The notes beneath the pieces were generated by a model that was not told where the DNA came from, ran no database searches, and saw nothing but the letters and a program-made list of their open reading frames with translations. Below, piece after piece: positions 1 through 7,835 of a DNA stretch of 64,000 nucleotides; the first letter of the stretch is position 1; every line of letters begins with the position of its first letter. The stretch comes from Streptomyces sp. NBC_00510 (GTDB lineage: Bacteria > Actinomycetota > Actinomycetes > Streptomycetales > Streptomycetaceae), in contig CP107851.1 of the NCBI GenBank assembly GCA_036013505.1, forward strand, positions 5,358,001 to 5,422,000, written 5' to 3'. Both the position numbers and the translations under genes were made by a program.

Positions 1-238
1 TGAGGGTGCCGTCATGAGATCCCGTCCGGAAGGACAGCGGGGGGCTCAACACTGCTTGCGTCGGTGCGCGGCTACTGGTGGGATCCGGCTGCGATGCGGG
101 TGCTCCGGGTCCGTTAAGACGAAGCCTGATGTGTCCCATATTGATCGCGGACCTGCCACGTCACGCACCCGCAACTACGCGCTTGACGTGCTCTTCTGGC
201 ACGGTGTCCCCCACACGTGTCAAACCAGGGGGGACGCT
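1..238. other. Leading intergenic sequence, no gene recognised
   Basis: No supported gene was found here. An open frame runs through it into the next gene, but the 75 residues it would add before the natural start are basic, low in recognisable character and unlike that protein. The last ~15 bases hold a G-rich ribosome-binding stretch before the ATG at 239. Confidence 0.5.
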
Positions 239-829
239 ATGTCTACGCCTCAGTACCCGCCGCCGCCGGGACCGCCCGCGGGGCCGCCGTATCCGCCGCC
301 TGGGTGGCAGCAGCCCGGATGGGCCGGCCCGCCGCCGCAGCCGCGGAAGTCCAACACCGGGAAGATCATCGGGTTCGGGTGTCTCGGCGTCGTCGTCCTC
401 GTCGTCCTCGTCGTCATCAGCGGCGTCGTCGGGGTCCTGGCCACCAGGGGCGGCAGCAGCGACCCGAAGCCCGGGGCGTCGAAGGAGCCCAACCGGGCCC
501 CGGCCGCCCCGTCGGAGTCGAAGGACAGTGGCGACGACGAGGAGGAGGCCGGGGCGACGGGTGAAGTGAAGATCGACGCGTGCACCATCGATGACCTCAT
601 CAAGTGGCCGGCGGCCGAGCTGACCATCACCAACCGCAGCTCGAAGACGTCGGACTACGTGGTGCAGGTCGAGTTCGTGGACTCCAGCGGCAAGCGCATC
701 GCCGAGGGGCTCGCCGCTACGAAGAACCTTGAACCGGGACAGCAGGCGAAGGAGACGGCGCAGGGCCTGAACAAGGCCACGGGGAAGATCACGTGTCGGG
801 TCACCGAGGTGACGCGCTACGCGTCCTGA
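239..829 (+). CDS. Proline-rich single-pass membrane protein with extracellular domain
   Basis: This 196-aa protein has no assigned function. Residues 1-40 are a cytoplasmic Pro/Gly/Tyr-rich segment. A very hydrophobic Val/Leu/Ile transmembrane helix follows at about 45-70, then an acidic Ser/Pro/Glu linker. The C-terminal ~85-residue domain contains two cysteines (DACTIDD and KITCRVT) that could form a disulphide, and its pattern (AELTITNRSS, VQVEFVDSSG) resembles the small extracellular beta-sandwich (FxLYD-like) domains common in Streptomyces membrane proteins. I chose ATG 239 because a G-rich Shine-Dalgarno stretch precedes it and the Pro-rich N-terminus typical of such proteins begins there. 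The FxLYD relation is a pattern judgement; the membrane topology is well supported. Confidence 0.75.
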   Translation: MSTPQYPPPPGPPAGPPYPPPGWQQPGWAGPPPQPRKSNTGKIIGFGCLGVVVLVVLVVISGVVGVLATRGGSSDPKPGASKEPNRAPAAPSESKDSGDDEEEAGATGEVKIDACTIDDLIKWPAAELTITNRSSKTSDYVVQVEFVDSSGKRIAEGLAATKNLEPGQQAKETAQGLNKATGKITCRVTEVTRYAS

Positions 830-907
830 CCCTCCGCAGACGTGACGACATGACGGCACGGCACGGCACGGCGCGGCACGGGTTCGGGGCCCGCGCGCCC
901 TACCGCG

Positions 908-942
908 GGGCCCCCGTCCGGAGTGCATCCGGACGGGGGCCC
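908..942. terminator. Bidirectional hairpin terminator
   Basis: A perfect 15-bp stem (GGGCCCCCGTCCGGA, 5-nt loop GTGCA, complementary arm) lies between two convergent genes ending at 829 and 971, so it can serve both strands. There is no U tract, as is usual in streptomycetes. Confidence 0.75.
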
Positions 943-970
943 GAGGCGTTGCGGGGGTCGGCCGGCGGGG

Positions 971-1393
971 TCAGCCGGCGCAGAACTTGAGGCGCTTCAG
1001 GGTGTCGTTGATGGCCTTGCCCTGGGCTTCGGTGAGCTCGTTGCCGTGGTAGGTGAAGCTCCGGGCGGCCTCCGCGTCCGCCTGGGGGTCGTTGCTGTTG
1101 ATGGCGCCGCACAGGTTGCGGGCGGCGTCGATGGCCTTGTCGGGGTCCTTGGCGAAGTCGGGGTTGATGGCCTGCAGGGCGGCGATGAGCGCGGCCCGGT
1201 CGGCTCCCGTGGGGGAGGCCGGGATCCCCGCCTCGGGCAGGGACTTCTCGGGGTCGGCCTGGGAGACCGGGGACGCGGACGACACGGCGGTCTCGGGCGC
1301 CGTGGCGGCGGTGTCGGCGGAGGAGCTGCAGCCGCTGAGGGCCATGCCCGCGACGGCGAGCAGCAGTGTGGTTGCGGCGATATGTGTGCGCAT
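971..1393 (-). CDS. Small secreted lipoprotein
   Basis: A 140-aa protein with a clear type II signal peptide: a hydrophobic stretch followed by the lipobox LSGC around Cys22, so it should be anchored to the outer face of the membrane. A Ser/Ala/Thr linker follows, then a compact helical domain of about 85 residues with two cysteines (NLCGAI and KFCAG) near its ends. The size and the paired cysteines recall the small DUF732-type exported domains of actinobacteria, but I do not recognise it firmly. It is monocistronic, convergent with its left neighbour and separated from it by the hairpin at 908-942. Confidence 0.7.
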   Translation of the reverse strand: MRTHIAATTLLLAVAGMALSGCSSSADTAATAPETAVSSASPVSQADPEKSLPEAGIPASPTGADRAALIAALQAINPDFAKDPDKAIDAARNLCGAINSNDPQADAEAARSFTYHGNELTEAQGKAINDTLKRLKFCAG

Positions 1394-1517
1394 GTCGGGA
1401 TTATGACCTTTCGCCCTGCCTTAGGTGGTGGAGGCGGCCTGCGGCAGGGGTGTGACATGCGGGGCAAGTCGTCGGCCCCGGGGTGGTGGTGACGGACGGG
1501 CACGGCCCCGGCGGCCG

Positions 1518-3416
1518 CTACGCCGGGGTCGTGCCGCGGCGGCGGGCCTCGTCGGGGATGGGGAGTTCGAACCAGACGACCTTGCCCGTGCCCAGGCGGC
1601 GGGCGCCCCAGTGGTCGGCGAGGCGGTCGACGACGTACAGGCCGCGCCCGTTCTCGTCCTCCGGTCCGGCCCTGTGTACCCGGGGGACCAGGGGCGAGTC
1701 GTCGCCGACCTCGCAGCGCAGCACGTCGGTGCGCAGGAGGCGCAGGGTGATGGGGCGGGAGGCGAAGCGGACGGCGTTGGTGACGACCTCGCTGACGAGC
1801 AGTTCGGTCGTCTCCAGCATGGGGTCGAGGCCCCAGCGGTGCAGGGCGCGGCGGGTGAGGCGGCGGGCGCGGCAGGCGGTCTCGGGCTGGGGGGTGAGGT
1901 ACCAGTAGGCGACGCTGTGCGTGGGGAAGCCGTCGAAGCGGGCGGCGAGCAGCGCGATGTCGTCGTCGCGGGAGCCGCCGGGGCCGAGGTCGCCGAGCGC
2001 CTGGTCGCACAGGGCCTCCAGGGGTGGCGGGACGAGGTCGCGGCCGGGGGTCTGGATGCGGGCGAGGAGGTTCTCCACGCCGGTCCAGATGTCCTGGCCG
2101 CGGGACTCGACCAGGCCGTCGGTGTAGAGGAGCAGCGTGGCCCCGGTGGGCGCGGGCATCTCGACGGTCTCGAAGTCGATGCCGCCGACGCCGATCGGCG
2201 CGCCCGCGGGTACGGGCAGCACCTCGCCCTTGCCACCGGGGAGCAGGACGACCGGCGGCAGATGGCCGGCGTTGGCGATCAGCAGGCGGTGCGAGATGGG
2301 GTCGTAGACGGCGTACAGGCAGGTGGCGATGTGCTCGATGCCCAGCCGCTGGGCCTGTTCGTCGAGGTGGTGCAGGACCTCGTCCGGGGGCAGGTCGAGG
2401 CCGGCGAGGGCCTGCACGCTGGTGCGCAGCTGGCCCATGATCGCGGCGGAGGTCATCGAGTGGCCCATCACGTCGCCGACGACGAGCGCGACGCGGCTGC
2501 CGGGCAGCGGGATGGCGTCGTACCAGTCGCCGCCCACCCGCGCGGTCTCGGACGCGGGCAGGTAGCGGCTGGCCAGCCGGACCCCGGTGGGCTCGGGGAG
2601 GGAGGCCGGGAGCATGGTGCGCTGCAGCGCGTCGGCGACGGACGCCTCGTGGCCGTACATCAGGGCCTTGTGGGCGCCGAGCGCGGTGTGGGTCGCGAGT
2701 TGCGAGGCGACCAGCAGGTCGTCGGCGGTGAAGGGGGCGCGCTCGGGCCGGCGCAGCAGGGTGAGGGTGCCCATGAGGCGGTTGCGGCCGTGCAGCGGGG
2801 CGATGATCAGGCGACGGCCGGGTGGCAGCGTGCCGGGCGGTCCGACCACCGGGCCGAGCAGCTCCCTGACGGCGGTGGCGATGCCGGGGGCGTCGCCGAA
2901 GACCGGGCGGCCCTCCCGCAGCAGCCGGGTGAGCCGGCCGGTGGTGCTGAGCCGGACGCACTCCGACACCCCCTGCGCTCCGGGGCGGTTGACGCACCGC
3001 AGCGCGATCTGCGGCGGCTCCGGCGCGGCGGCCTCCGCGTCCGGTGACGGCAGCCCCGGAGGCGGCCGCTCCGTGGTGCGCCGCCGCGTGGGGTGCAGGT
3101 GCAGGACGACGGGACCCGCGGTGTCCCGGCCCTGCGTCCCCTCCCCGGTCAGCAGCGGGTCGTGCAGATGGACGAAGATCGCGTCGGCGAAGGCGGGGAC
3201 GGCCGCCGTGTCCAGCTCGCGCAGCGTCTCGTCCAGGTCCATGCCGGCGGCGATGCGCCGGGTCGCGGCGTCGAGGTAGCGGAGCCGGTCGGTCTGCGGC
3301 TGCCCGGGCGCGCGGGGCGCGTCGGCGTCCCGGGGCCATGGCGTGCGCCGCTCGGGGGGTTCCGCTCCGCCCCCGGTCGGGCCGGGGTCTTCGCCTGGGG
3401 TGCGATGCCGTCCCAC
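1518..3416 (-). CDS. SpoIIE-family PP2C phosphatase with GAF-like sensor and anti-sigma-type ATPase domain
   Basis: A 632-aa cytoplasmic regulator. Residues ~45-245 form a GAF-like sensory domain. Residues ~255-465 are a PP2C-type SpoIIE phosphatase with metal-binding motifs GGDWYDAI, GDVMGHSMTSA and LLLYTDGLVE. Residues ~490-620 are a GHKL ATPase of the RsbW/SpoIIAB type: the N box ELLVSEVVTNAVRFAS and the G boxes around GDDSP and GRGLYVVDRLADHWG are visible. Proteins of this architecture dephosphorylate anti-anti-sigma factors (STAS proteins) and may rephosphorylate them through the ATPase, giving partner switching that controls sigma factors. No STAS or sigma gene adjoins it, so its partners are unknown. 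It lies 19 bp downstream of the methyltransferase gene on the same strand and could be co-transcribed. Streptomyces genomes carry dozens of paralogues. Confidence 0.9.
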   Translation of the reverse strand: MGRHRTPGEDPGPTGGGAEPPERRTPWPRDADAPRAPGQPQTDRLRYLDAATRRIAAGMDLDETLRELDTAAVPAFADAIFVHLHDPLLTGEGTQGRDTAGPVVLHLHPTRRRTTERPPPGLPSPDAEAAAPEPPQIALRCVNRPGAQGVSECVRLSTTGRLTRLLREGRPVFGDAPGIATAVRELLGPVVGPPGTLPPGRRLIIAPLHGRNRLMGTLTLLRRPERAPFTADDLLVASQLATHTALGAHKALMYGHEASVADALQRTMLPASLPEPTGVRLASRYLPASETARVGGDWYDAIPLPGSRVALVVGDVMGHSMTSAAIMGQLRTSVQALAGLDLPPDEVLHHLDEQAQRLGIEHIATCLYAVYDPISHRLLIANAGHLPPVVLLPGGKGEVLPVPAGAPIGVGGIDFETVEMPAPTGATLLLYTDGLVESRGQDIWTGVENLLARIQTPGRDLVPPPLEALCDQALGDLGPGGSRDDDIALLAARFDGFPTHSVAYWYLTPQPETACRARRLTRRALHRWGLDPMLETTELLVSEVVTNAVRFASRPITLRLLRTDVLRCEVGDDSPLVPRVHRAGPEDENGRGLYVVDRLADHWGARRLGTGKVVWFELPIPDEARRRGTTPA

Positions 3417-3435
3417 GTCCTGGTCCCGTCCCGCC

Positions 3436-4116
3436 TCAGTCGATTCGCCGGCAACAGAGGAACACCTGTTCCTCCGGCGGTACGTCGCTGAAGGCCGGGG
3501 CGTAGGTGTACGAGAACTCCTTGACGATCTCGAAGCCGCCCGACTCGATGACGTGCAGCAACTCCTCCCGGAGGTAGCCGGAGACGCGGATGGTGCAGCC
3601 CAGGAACGGGATGGCGAAGTCGTCCACGTCGGCCTCCACCATCGACAGGGCGAACAGCCCGCCCGGGACCAGCAGATGGTGGATCGTGCGGAGGGCGTGC
3701 GGGATCTCGGCGCGCGGCAGCATCAGCAGGGAGAAGAAGGCCGCGACGGCGTCGAAGCGGCCCAGCGGGGCCGGGCCGCCGGGGCGCAGGTCGGCGATGT
3801 CCAGCTGGTGGAAGGTGGCGTGGGGGACGTACGTCCGGGCCAGTTCGAGCATGCCCTCGGACAGGTCGATGCCCACGACGTCGAACGCCGCGTCGCTCAG
3901 CTGCCGGGCGGTGGGGAGTCCGGTGCCGCAGCCGAGGTCCAGTACGCGGGACCCGGGCGGCAGGGTGTCCACGAGCCACAGGCCGGCGGAGAACTGCCCC
4001 TCCTTGTGCGGGAAGGCCTCGTCGTAGCGGTCGCCGATGGCGTCGAACGCCTCGGCCTGGCCGCTCCGGTCAGGCCGGCCGCTCTCATAACCGCCCCACA
4101 CGGTCTTGTCGATCAC
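3436..4116 (-). CDS. Class I SAM-dependent methyltransferase
   Basis: A 226-aa soluble methyltransferase. Motif I, VLDLGCGTGLPTA, at about residues 58-70 binds S-adenosylmethionine; the acidic residue ending strand 2 (VVGIDLSEGM) and the LDIADLRP segment (motif II region) follow, as in Methyltransf_25-type folds. The substrate is not apparent; the family acts on small molecules. The start is GTG 4116, preceded by a weak AAAGGGA ribosome-binding site; no better in-frame start gives a complete N-terminus. It reads toward the SpoIIE-type phosphatase gene 19 bp further on. Confidence 0.85.
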   Translation of the reverse strand: MIDKTVWGGYESGRPDRSGQAEAFDAIGDRYDEAFPHKEGQFSAGLWLVDTLPPGSRVLDLGCGTGLPTARQLSDAAFDVVGIDLSEGMLELARTYVPHATFHQLDIADLRPGGPAPLGRFDAVAAFFSLLMLPRAEIPHALRTIHHLLVPGGLFALSMVEADVDDFAIPFLGCTIRVSGYLREELLHVIESGGFEIVKEFSYTYAPAFSDVPPEEQVFLCCRRID

Positions 4117-4423
4117 GAAAAATCCCTTTCGTGCCCACTTTGAATTATCCCATGGAGTCCTTTTGTCGCCTCTTGATGGAATCTGACCCTCTGGCCACGG
4201 GGGTCGCAGGAGCCACGGAACGCCACCGGGGTCACAAGGGGCGTCCGGTCCCTCTCTCTCCGTGCACGGGTGGTGCTGCCGCGCCGTCCGTTACGGACGG
4301 GGCGCGTGCGCCGGGGTGGACCACGCCCGTATCGTGGGGCCACCGCGAGCACGCCGGCCCGGGGCCGCTCCGCCGCGCGCACGCCGCCGACGCCCACCGC
4401 ACTTGCCAGGAACCGGACCTCAT
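4117..4423. other. Divergent intergenic region
   Basis: This 307-bp region separates a minus-strand gene start (4116) from a plus-strand start (4424) and must hold both promoters. An imperfect inverted repeat (GCGCCGTCCG, loop TTA, CGGACGGGGCGC) lies at about 4281-4305. It is more A/T-rich near 4120-4190, including GATAAT on the minus strand as a possible -10 box; no convincing -35 pairs with it. Confidence 0.4.
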
Positions 4424-6406
4424 ATGACCGCACCCTCCTTGCACAGCACCGCCGACATCGCCTCCCTCCCCGCGGAGGCGCGCGACGACCTGCGCGCCTA
4501 CGCGGAGCTCGGCGGCTTCACGCTGACGACCGACACCCACGCCTGGTACGCGGCCGTGGACACCGTCGCCGGCCCCGAGGAGGCCCGCGCCGCCTCCACC
4601 GTCCTCGCGGAGCTGCGCGGCCGTGACCTGCCCGCGCTGCGCGCCGCCGCACACCGCCTGGAGGAGACCGAGGCCCTGGGCATCGACACCCCCCGCACGG
4701 TGGCCGAGGGCGGCCGGGCCGTGTCGCTGCTGCTGCGGGTGCGCCTGACGCTGCGCACGCTCAGCGCCGACGTGTACGACGTGGCCGAGGCCGAACTGGA
4801 CGACCTGGTCGCCGCCACCGCGAGCGGCGCCTGGCGCCGGGACCGCGGGGTGAAGGTCACCTGGCTGCGCCGCCGCTCGCTGCGGGGACGCGTCCGCGGG
4901 CTGGCCACCGGGCGGCCGCGGCGCGACGCCGCCCACACCGCCCTGGCCTCCGCGGCCTCCGAGCGCACCGACTGGGCCGCCCTCGGCGGCGCCGGCCGCC
5001 CGGCCGTCCCCACGGACGCGGACTTCCTCGACGACGCCTCCCGCGCCGCCGAGGCCGCCGTCACCGGGCTCACCGAACTGGGCCGCCTCCTGCGTCCCGA
5101 GGCCGCGCTGACCACCCTGCCCTTCGAGGAGCTCGCGGAGCTCCTCGACCGCCTCGCCGCGGACGAGGGCACGCTGTACCGGCTGCCCAACCTCAAGGCC
5201 ACCCGCGACCGCCTGGAGGAGCAGGGTCTCGGCGCGGTGCTCGCGGAGCTGACGGAACGTCGGGCGGACACGGCCGAGGTCGTCGCGCTGCTGGGCGAGG
5301 CGGAGACCCCCGTCGTCCCCGAACCCCGCACCACGTCGGAAGCGGCGGAGGGGACTCCTGCGGAGGCGGAGGCCGTTGCCGAGGCTGCGTTGGCCGAGGC
5401 ACCGGTGACGGAGGAGGCGTCGGCGGAAGAGACGCCTGCGTCTGCCGAGCCCGAGCCCGGGCCCGAGCCGGTCGTCGAGGCGGAGGCACCCGCTGCCGAG
5501 CCTGAGGAAGAGTCGCCTGCTCCCGCTGAGGCGGAGGCGGTTGACGAGGCTGCGCCCGTCGAGGTGGAGGCGGAGCCGGTCGCCGCGGAGGCTCCTGCCG
5601 CGGAGCCCGAGCCCGAGCCCGAGGCGGTTGACGAGGCCGCGCCCGTCGAGGCCGAGCCCGAGGCCGTCGTGGAGCTGGAGACGGCGCCTGCCGAGCCTGA
5701 GTTGGTGGCGGAGGCTGCGCCTGCCACCGAGGCCGTGGCCGTTGCGGAGCCGGTAATGGAGGAGGCGCCTGTCGCCGAGCCCGAGCCCAAGGCCGAAGCC
5801 GTCGCGGAGCCCGTGGCGGAGGAGGCACCTGCTTCCGCCGAGCCGGAGCCGGTGGTCGAAGAGGCCGCCGCAGCCGAGCCCGAGCCCGAGCTTGAGCCCA
5901 AGGCCGAAGCCGTCGCGGAGCCCGTGGCGGAGGAGGCACCTGCTCCCGCCGAGGCGGAGCCTGTCGCCGAGCCGGAACCGGTGGCCGAAGAGGCCCCCGC
6001 AGCCGAGCCCGAGCCTGAGTTGGTGGCGGAGGCTGCGCCTGTCGCCGAGCCCGAGCCCGAGCCCGAGGCCGAAGCCGTCGCGGAGCCCGTGACGGAGGAG
6101 GCACCTGCTTCCGCCGAGCCGGAGCCGGTGGTCGAAGAGGCCCCCGCTGCCGAGCCCGAGGAGGAGCCCGCCGCGGCGAACCCGGTGGGGCGGCGGCCGC
6201 GGAAGCCGTCGATCACGCCGGGGAAGGCCGTGACGGCGTACTCGGCGGAGGAACTGACCGCGCTGGTGCGGTGGATCGACGGCGACGGCGAGAAGCGGTC
6301 GGACGACGAACTGCTGCGTGCCGCGATGAAGGAGCTGGGCTTCGCCCGGCTGGGGCCGCGCATCAAGGAGGCCCTCGGCGCCGCCGTGGCCGAGGCGCGC
6401 GGCTGA
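4424..6406 (+). CDS. Large Ala/Glu/Pro repeat protein with C-terminal helical module
   Basis: A 660-aa protein. Residues 1-300 are helical and rich in charged residues. Residues ~300-590 are a low-complexity run of degenerate 8-15-residue units built from AEPEP, VVEEAPA and EAVAEPV. The last ~65 residues form a distinct folded module (AYSAEELTALVRWID followed by RSDDELLRAAMKELGF and RIKEALGAAV) that resembles the C-terminal segment found on many actinobacterial helicase/AAA-type proteins, where it is thought to be a small helical interaction domain. No enzyme motif is visible. The central region is probably a disordered spacer whose repeat number drifts by recombination. ATG 4424 was chosen because the preceding 54 open residues are Arg-rich and not protein-like. 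The gene converges on its right neighbour with a 12-bp gap. Confidence 0.75.
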   Translation: MTAPSLHSTADIASLPAEARDDLRAYAELGGFTLTTDTHAWYAAVDTVAGPEEARAASTVLAELRGRDLPALRAAAHRLEETEALGIDTPRTVAEGGRAVSLLLRVRLTLRTLSADVYDVAEAELDDLVAATASGAWRRDRGVKVTWLRRRSLRGRVRGLATGRPRRDAAHTALASAASERTDWAALGGAGRPAVPTDADFLDDASRAAEAAVTGLTELGRLLRPEAALTTLPFEELAELLDRLAADEGTLYRLPNLKATRDRLEEQGLGAVLAELTERRADTAEVVALLGEAETPVVPEPRTTSEAAEGTPAEAEAVAEAALAEAPVTEEASAEETPASAEPEPGPEPVVEAEAPAAEPEEESPAPAEAEAVDEAAPVEVEAEPVAAEAPAAEPEPEPEAVDEAAPVEAEPEAVVELETAPAEPELVAEAAPATEAVAVAEPVMEEAPVAEPEPKAEAVAEPVAEEAPASAEPEPVVEEAAAAEPEPELEPKAEAVAEPVAEEAPAPAEAEPVAEPEPVAEEAPAAEPEPELVAEAAPVAEPEPEPEAEAVAEPVTEEAPASAEPEPVVEEAPAAEPEEEPAAANPVGRRPRKPSITPGKAVTAYSAEELTALVRWIDGDGEKRSDDELLRAAMKELGFARLGPRIKEALGAAVAEARG

Positions 6407-6418
6407 CGGGGCCGCGCG

Positions 6419-7543
6419 TCATCCGGCGCGCGGCAGGGGTTTGGCGACGACCCGCACCAGGACGGTGCGGGTCGTCGCGTTGTGGCAGGCGTCGGTGATG
6501 GTGGCGGTGAACGCGTCGGTGCCGGAGAAGTCCTCGTGCGGGGTGTAGGTGAAGAGGCCGTTGCCCTGCTGGACGACGATGCCCCGCACGGGCTCGCTGT
6601 GGGCGGTGACGGCCGTACCGCTGCCGCTGACGCCCTTGAGGACGTCGCCGGTGGCGTGGCCGTGCGGGCCGGACGTGACGCGCAGCAGGCCCGGTACGAG
6701 GACGGGGCGGGGGACGACCCAGACGCGGTGGGCGGCGCGGTCGGAGACGTACAGCCGCCCGTCCGGGGCGAGGGCGGTGCCCCAGCGGGTGCGCGGGGAG
6801 GGGTAGAAGAGGGAGCCGTCCTCCGTGACCGCCAGCCCGTGGACGTCGCTCGTGGAGACCCGGGCGGTGCCCGGTACGGGGGTGACGCGGCCGTCGCGGT
6901 CGAGGCGCCGGACGCGGCCGTCGACGACGGCGTAGACGGTGCCGGCCCGGTCGGCGGCGAGGGCGTCGACGGTGGCGCCGGGGAAGGAGCGGACCGGGGC
7001 CTTGCCGCCGGGTGGGAGCCGCCGCAGTCCACCGGCCGCACCGCCCGAGACGTACACGGAGCGGTCGCCGCCGACGGCGACGGCGTCGTGCCGTCCGGCC
7101 TCGGTGAGCAGCGTGGTCGTGCCGCGGCCGTCGGCGCCCACGGAGACGGCCTTGCCCTCGCCGGAGACGTAGACCGTGCCGTCCGGGCCGACGGCCAGGC
7201 CGTACGGGGCGAAGTCGGTGGTCGCGAAGGTCGTGATGACGGGTGCGGCGCCGGCCGCGCCCGGGGTGACGCGGCGGACGGCGCGGTTGGCGGAGTCGGC
7301 GATGTAGAGGCGGCCCGCGGTGTCGGTGGCGAGCCCGGCCGGGTCGTGCAGGGTGGCCGCGGTGGCGGCGCCGTCCCCGCCGTGGCCGGGCGCGCCGGTG
7401 CCTGCGTAGGCGACCGGGGCGCAGCCCGCGGCGGGGGCCGGGGCGGCGGTGCCGGGGGTGAGCAGCACGGTGACGGCCGCGAGCAGGGCGGCGGCGAGGG
7501 CGGGCCGGTGGCGGCGGCCGGGCCGTCCGAGGGGTGGGCGCAC
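6419..7543 (-). CDS. Secreted NHL-repeat beta-propeller protein with C-terminal Ig-like domain
   Basis: A 374-aa exported protein. The N-terminus is Arg-rich, followed by a hydrophobic helix ending near AAPAPA, a plausible Sec signal peptide. Residues ~45-290 contain repeated NHL-type blades: DPAGLATDTAGRLYIADS, APYGLAVGPDGTVYVSGEG and GLAVTEDGSLFY share the G-A-(V/T)-x(4)-G-x-(L/V)-Y pattern. The last ~70 residues (TYTPHEDFSGTDAFTATITD) match the cadherin/Ig-like Big_9 type. Such propellers bind ligands or form scaffolds outside the cell; no catalytic residues are evident. A 15-bp hairpin lies inside its 3' end. Confidence 0.8.
   Translation of the reverse strand: MRPPLGRPGRRHRPALAAALLAAVTVLLTPGTAAPAPAAGCAPVAYAGTGAPGHGGDGAATAATLHDPAGLATDTAGRLYIADSANRAVRRVTPGAAGAAPVITTFATTDFAPYGLAVGPDGTVYVSGEGKAVSVGADGRGTTTLLTEAGRHDAVAVGGDRSVYVSGGAAGGLRRLPPGGKAPVRSFPGATVDALAADRAGTVYAVVDGRVRRLDRDGRVTPVPGTARVSTSDVHGLAVTEDGSLFYPSPRTRWGTALAPDGRLYVSDRAAHRVWVVPRPVLVPGLLRVTSGPHGHATGDVLKGVSGSGTAVTAHSEPVRGIVVQQGNGLFTYTPHEDFSGTDAFTATITDACHNATTRTVLVRVVAKPLPRAG
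6444..6478. terminator. Hairpin in overlapping 3' region, possible terminator
   Basis: A perfect 15-bp stem (GCGACGACCCGCACC, 5-nt loop, complement) lies just past the stop of the plus-strand gene ending at 6406 and within the 3' coding end of the minus-strand gene. Since the gap between these convergent genes is only 12 bp, it may terminate the plus-strand transcript. This is inferred from position only. Confidence 0.4.
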
Positions 7544-7835
7544 GTCGGGCTCCGCGGGATGAGGTGGGGCGACCGGTACTGACGGGACGTCATCAATGTG
7601 GCAATCCCCGCCGGTCCCGGCGCGCCGGGTGACCCATCGGGGGGTCGCCCGAACGGTGGCGCGTCCGTGCCAGGGCGTCCACCGGTGGGTGCGGTGTCGC
7701 GGTTACGCCACGGCGGACTCGCAGATTTAACCTCTTCGCCCTTGTCATGTCTGTTTCTACGCGCGTAACTTGAGCCGGTCCGCCGTGCGCTGCCCGCTGT
7801 TGACGGGCTGTTGGACCCCGATAGGAGAAACCCTC

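Noticed and set aside
228..238. A GGGGGGACGCT matching the element's iterons
   Set aside because: It is a single copy, 46 kb from the array and part of a ribosome-binding region; a chance match.
1425..3047. Plus-strand open frame of 540 codons opposite the SpoIIE-type phosphatase gene
   Set aside because: Antisense shadow; Gly/Ala/Val-rich with no recognisable fold.
5330..6180. Regular short repeats resembling a CRISPR or VNTR array
   Set aside because: Units are in frame, irregular in length and encode Ala/Glu/Pro; no constant repeat with unique spacers.
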